The notes under the pieces: model-generated | The model's database searches: none | What the model saw: only the letters and a program-made list of their open reading frames with translations | What the model was told of the DNA's origin: nothing | Made by a program: the position numbers and the translations under genes | Source of the DNA: Pseudomonadota bacterium | GTDB lineage: Bacteria > Pseudomonadota > Alphaproteobacteria > Sphingomonadales > Sphingomonadaceae | Assembly: GCA_023426225.1 (NCBI GenBank) | Contig: JAFABD010000036.1 | Location: forward strand, 1-33,647 | Length of the DNA stretch: 33,647 bases | Direction of reading: 5' to 3' | Shown: one piece after another, positions 32,679 to 33,647 of the stretch | How the letters are laid out: each line of letters starts with the position of its first letter | Position numbering within the stretch: the stretch's first letter is position 1

Positions 32679-33647
32679 CTATCGCCGCCCGTGCCTTCCG
32701 CGCGCGTTGATCCACGCCTGGGCGGGCCGCTCGACCAGCCGATAGAGCAGGAACGAACTCGCCAGCACCAGCGCCAGATACAGCGCCAGCTTCGCCGGGC
32801 CGACCTGGTGGCTGGCGTCGACCAGCACCAGCTTGAACGCGAACCACAACAGGTAATGCGCCAGATAGGTGGCATAGCTCGCCTCGCCCAGCGCGTGCGG
32901 CACCCGGCTTCCCAGCGCGTTGCCCGGCCGTTCGGCGTCGATCGCCAGCGCGAGCAGCAGCGCGGCGAACGCGGCGGGCACCGCCAGCGTCTCGCGCACC
33001 GCGCCGCCGATCCACGCGCCGGCCAGCGCCAGCGCGAGCGCCGCTGCCGCGATTGCGGTGCCGCGCCGTCCGCGCCGCTCGGTCCAGATCGTCGCGACCA
33101 CGCCGCCCGCCGCGAACTCGATCAGGCATCGTACCAGCCCCAGCCGCGGAATGTCGTCGCCCAGCGTCGCCGCCCCCGCGCGGGTCAGGATCGCGTCGAG
33201 CGCGGCGAACATCGCCGCCAGCACCGCCAGCCGCGCCGCGATCGGCAGGCGTCGCCAGTCGACCGCCATCGCGATCGCCGGGAACAGCAGATAGGCCGCG
33301 CACTCGCACGAGATCGACCAGGCCGGGTCGTTCCACGCCAGCGCGCGCGTGAAGCCCCAGTTCTGCACCAGCAGGATGTGCAGCGGCAGCTCGGCCAGCG
33401 GGAATTGCGGCGTCGCGCGTCCGGTCGCGCGCAGCATCAGCGCCAGCGCCAGCGCGCCCGCCAGGATGAACAGGTGCAGCGGCCAGATCCGCGCGATCCG
33501 GCGGCGCAGGAAGTCCGGCACCGCCGCGATCCCGCCCGCGCGCAGCCACGGCGCATAGTTGAGCCACAGCACGAAGCCCGAAAGCAGGAAAAAGAAATCG
33601 ACCGCCAGATACCCCTTGGCCAGCACTGCGCCCGCCCAGCCGGGCAG
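32679..33647 (-). CDS. acyltransferase-3 family membrane protein (5' end beyond window)
   Basis: The visible 322 codons run to the right edge, so the true start is outside. The protein has about nine to ten hydrophobic helices. The beginning shows the Acyl_transf_3 signature GYLAVDFFFLLSGFVL, then RRIARIWPLHL with the R-x-x-R-x-x-P type motif, and SISCEC in a helix boundary. EASYATYLAHYLLWF is the family's C-terminal motif. Such proteins O-acetylate or O-acylate surface sugars (O-antigen, exopolysaccharide) from the inner membrane. The expected His of the N-terminal motif would lie before the edge. No sugar-processing gene is adjacent. Confidence 0.9.
   Translation of the reverse strand: MPGWAGAVLAKGYLAVDFFFLLSGFVLWLNYAPWLRAGGIAAVPDFLRRRIARIWPLHLFILAGALALALMLRATGRATPQFPLAELPLHILLVQNWGFTRALAWNDPAWSISCECAAYLLFPAIAMAVDWRRLPIAARLAVLAAMFAALDAILTRAGAATLGDDIPRLGLVRCLIEFAAGGVVATIWTERRGRRGTAIAAAALALALAGAWIGGAVRETLAVPAAFAALLLALAIDAERPGNALGSRVPHALGEASYATYLAHYLLWFAFKLVLVDASHQVGPAKLALYLALVLASSFLLYRLVERPAQAWINARGRHGRR

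Overview
The window is a GC-rich alphaproteobacterial chromosome segment, most likely from Sphingomonadales (Sphingomonas or a close relative). The basis is codon composition, the split glycine decarboxylase genes, the tight ispH-thrB-rnhA cluster, Flp/Tad pilus genes and an intracellular polyhydroxyalkanoate depolymerase. It is almost wholly coding, with short intergenic gaps and several start/stop overlaps of four bases. No rRNA, tRNA, CRISPR array, integrase, transposase or phage gene was seen.

Layout. 1-1670 (minus): the start of a Tad pilus operon, cpaA-cpaB-cpaC, with cpaC cut by the window edge. 1722-4248 (plus): a serine lipase and an overlapping D-arginine-dehydrogenase-like flavoprotein, a terminator, then a hotdog thioesterase. 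4424-4639: a small FlbD-like protein flanked by inverted repeats. 4726-7089 (minus): ispH-thrB-rnhA. 7235-7873: a small lipoprotein. 7975-12873 (plus): a tandem glycine riboswitch followed by gcvT, gcvH, gcvPA and gcvPB, i.e. the glycine cleavage system apart from the lipoamide dehydrogenase. 13021-15019: a CcdC-like membrane protein, a DUF938 methyltransferase-like protein and a convergent EamA transporter. 15153-16685: an archaeal/eukaryal-type prolyl-tRNA synthetase whose C-terminal zinc site looks lost. 16692-17087: a double-hairpin repeat fused to a decayed glycosyltransferase. 17141-21871: a TIGR02466-like oxygenase, a secreted S10 peptidase and RNase R. 21912-24958 (minus): a saccharopine-reductase-like protein and an MsbA-type ABC exporter. 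25325-26554: PHA depolymerase. 26698-29496 (minus): DUF1232, a PNPOx-like protein, thiolase and a MaoC hydratase. 29723-31965 (minus): an MscS channel with topoisomerase IB. 32077-32622: a DJ-1/PfpI protein. 32679-33647 (minus): an acyltransferase-3 protein cut by the right edge.

How the genes work together. The clearest unit is the gcv operon: glycine sensed by the tandem aptamer should switch on the genes that break it down. Thiolase, MaoC hydratase and the PHA depolymerase fit storage-polymer and acyl-CoA turnover, but they are not one operon. The rest is core or common accessory metabolism.

I found no convincing wholly new multi-gene system. The points most worth a second look are the substituted active-site loop of the DauA-like flavoprotein, the zinc-less ProRS tail, the glycosyltransferase remnant abutting a repeat, the hairpins between gcvH and gcvPA, the FlbD-like orphan, and 13-14-base tandem duplications at gene borders.
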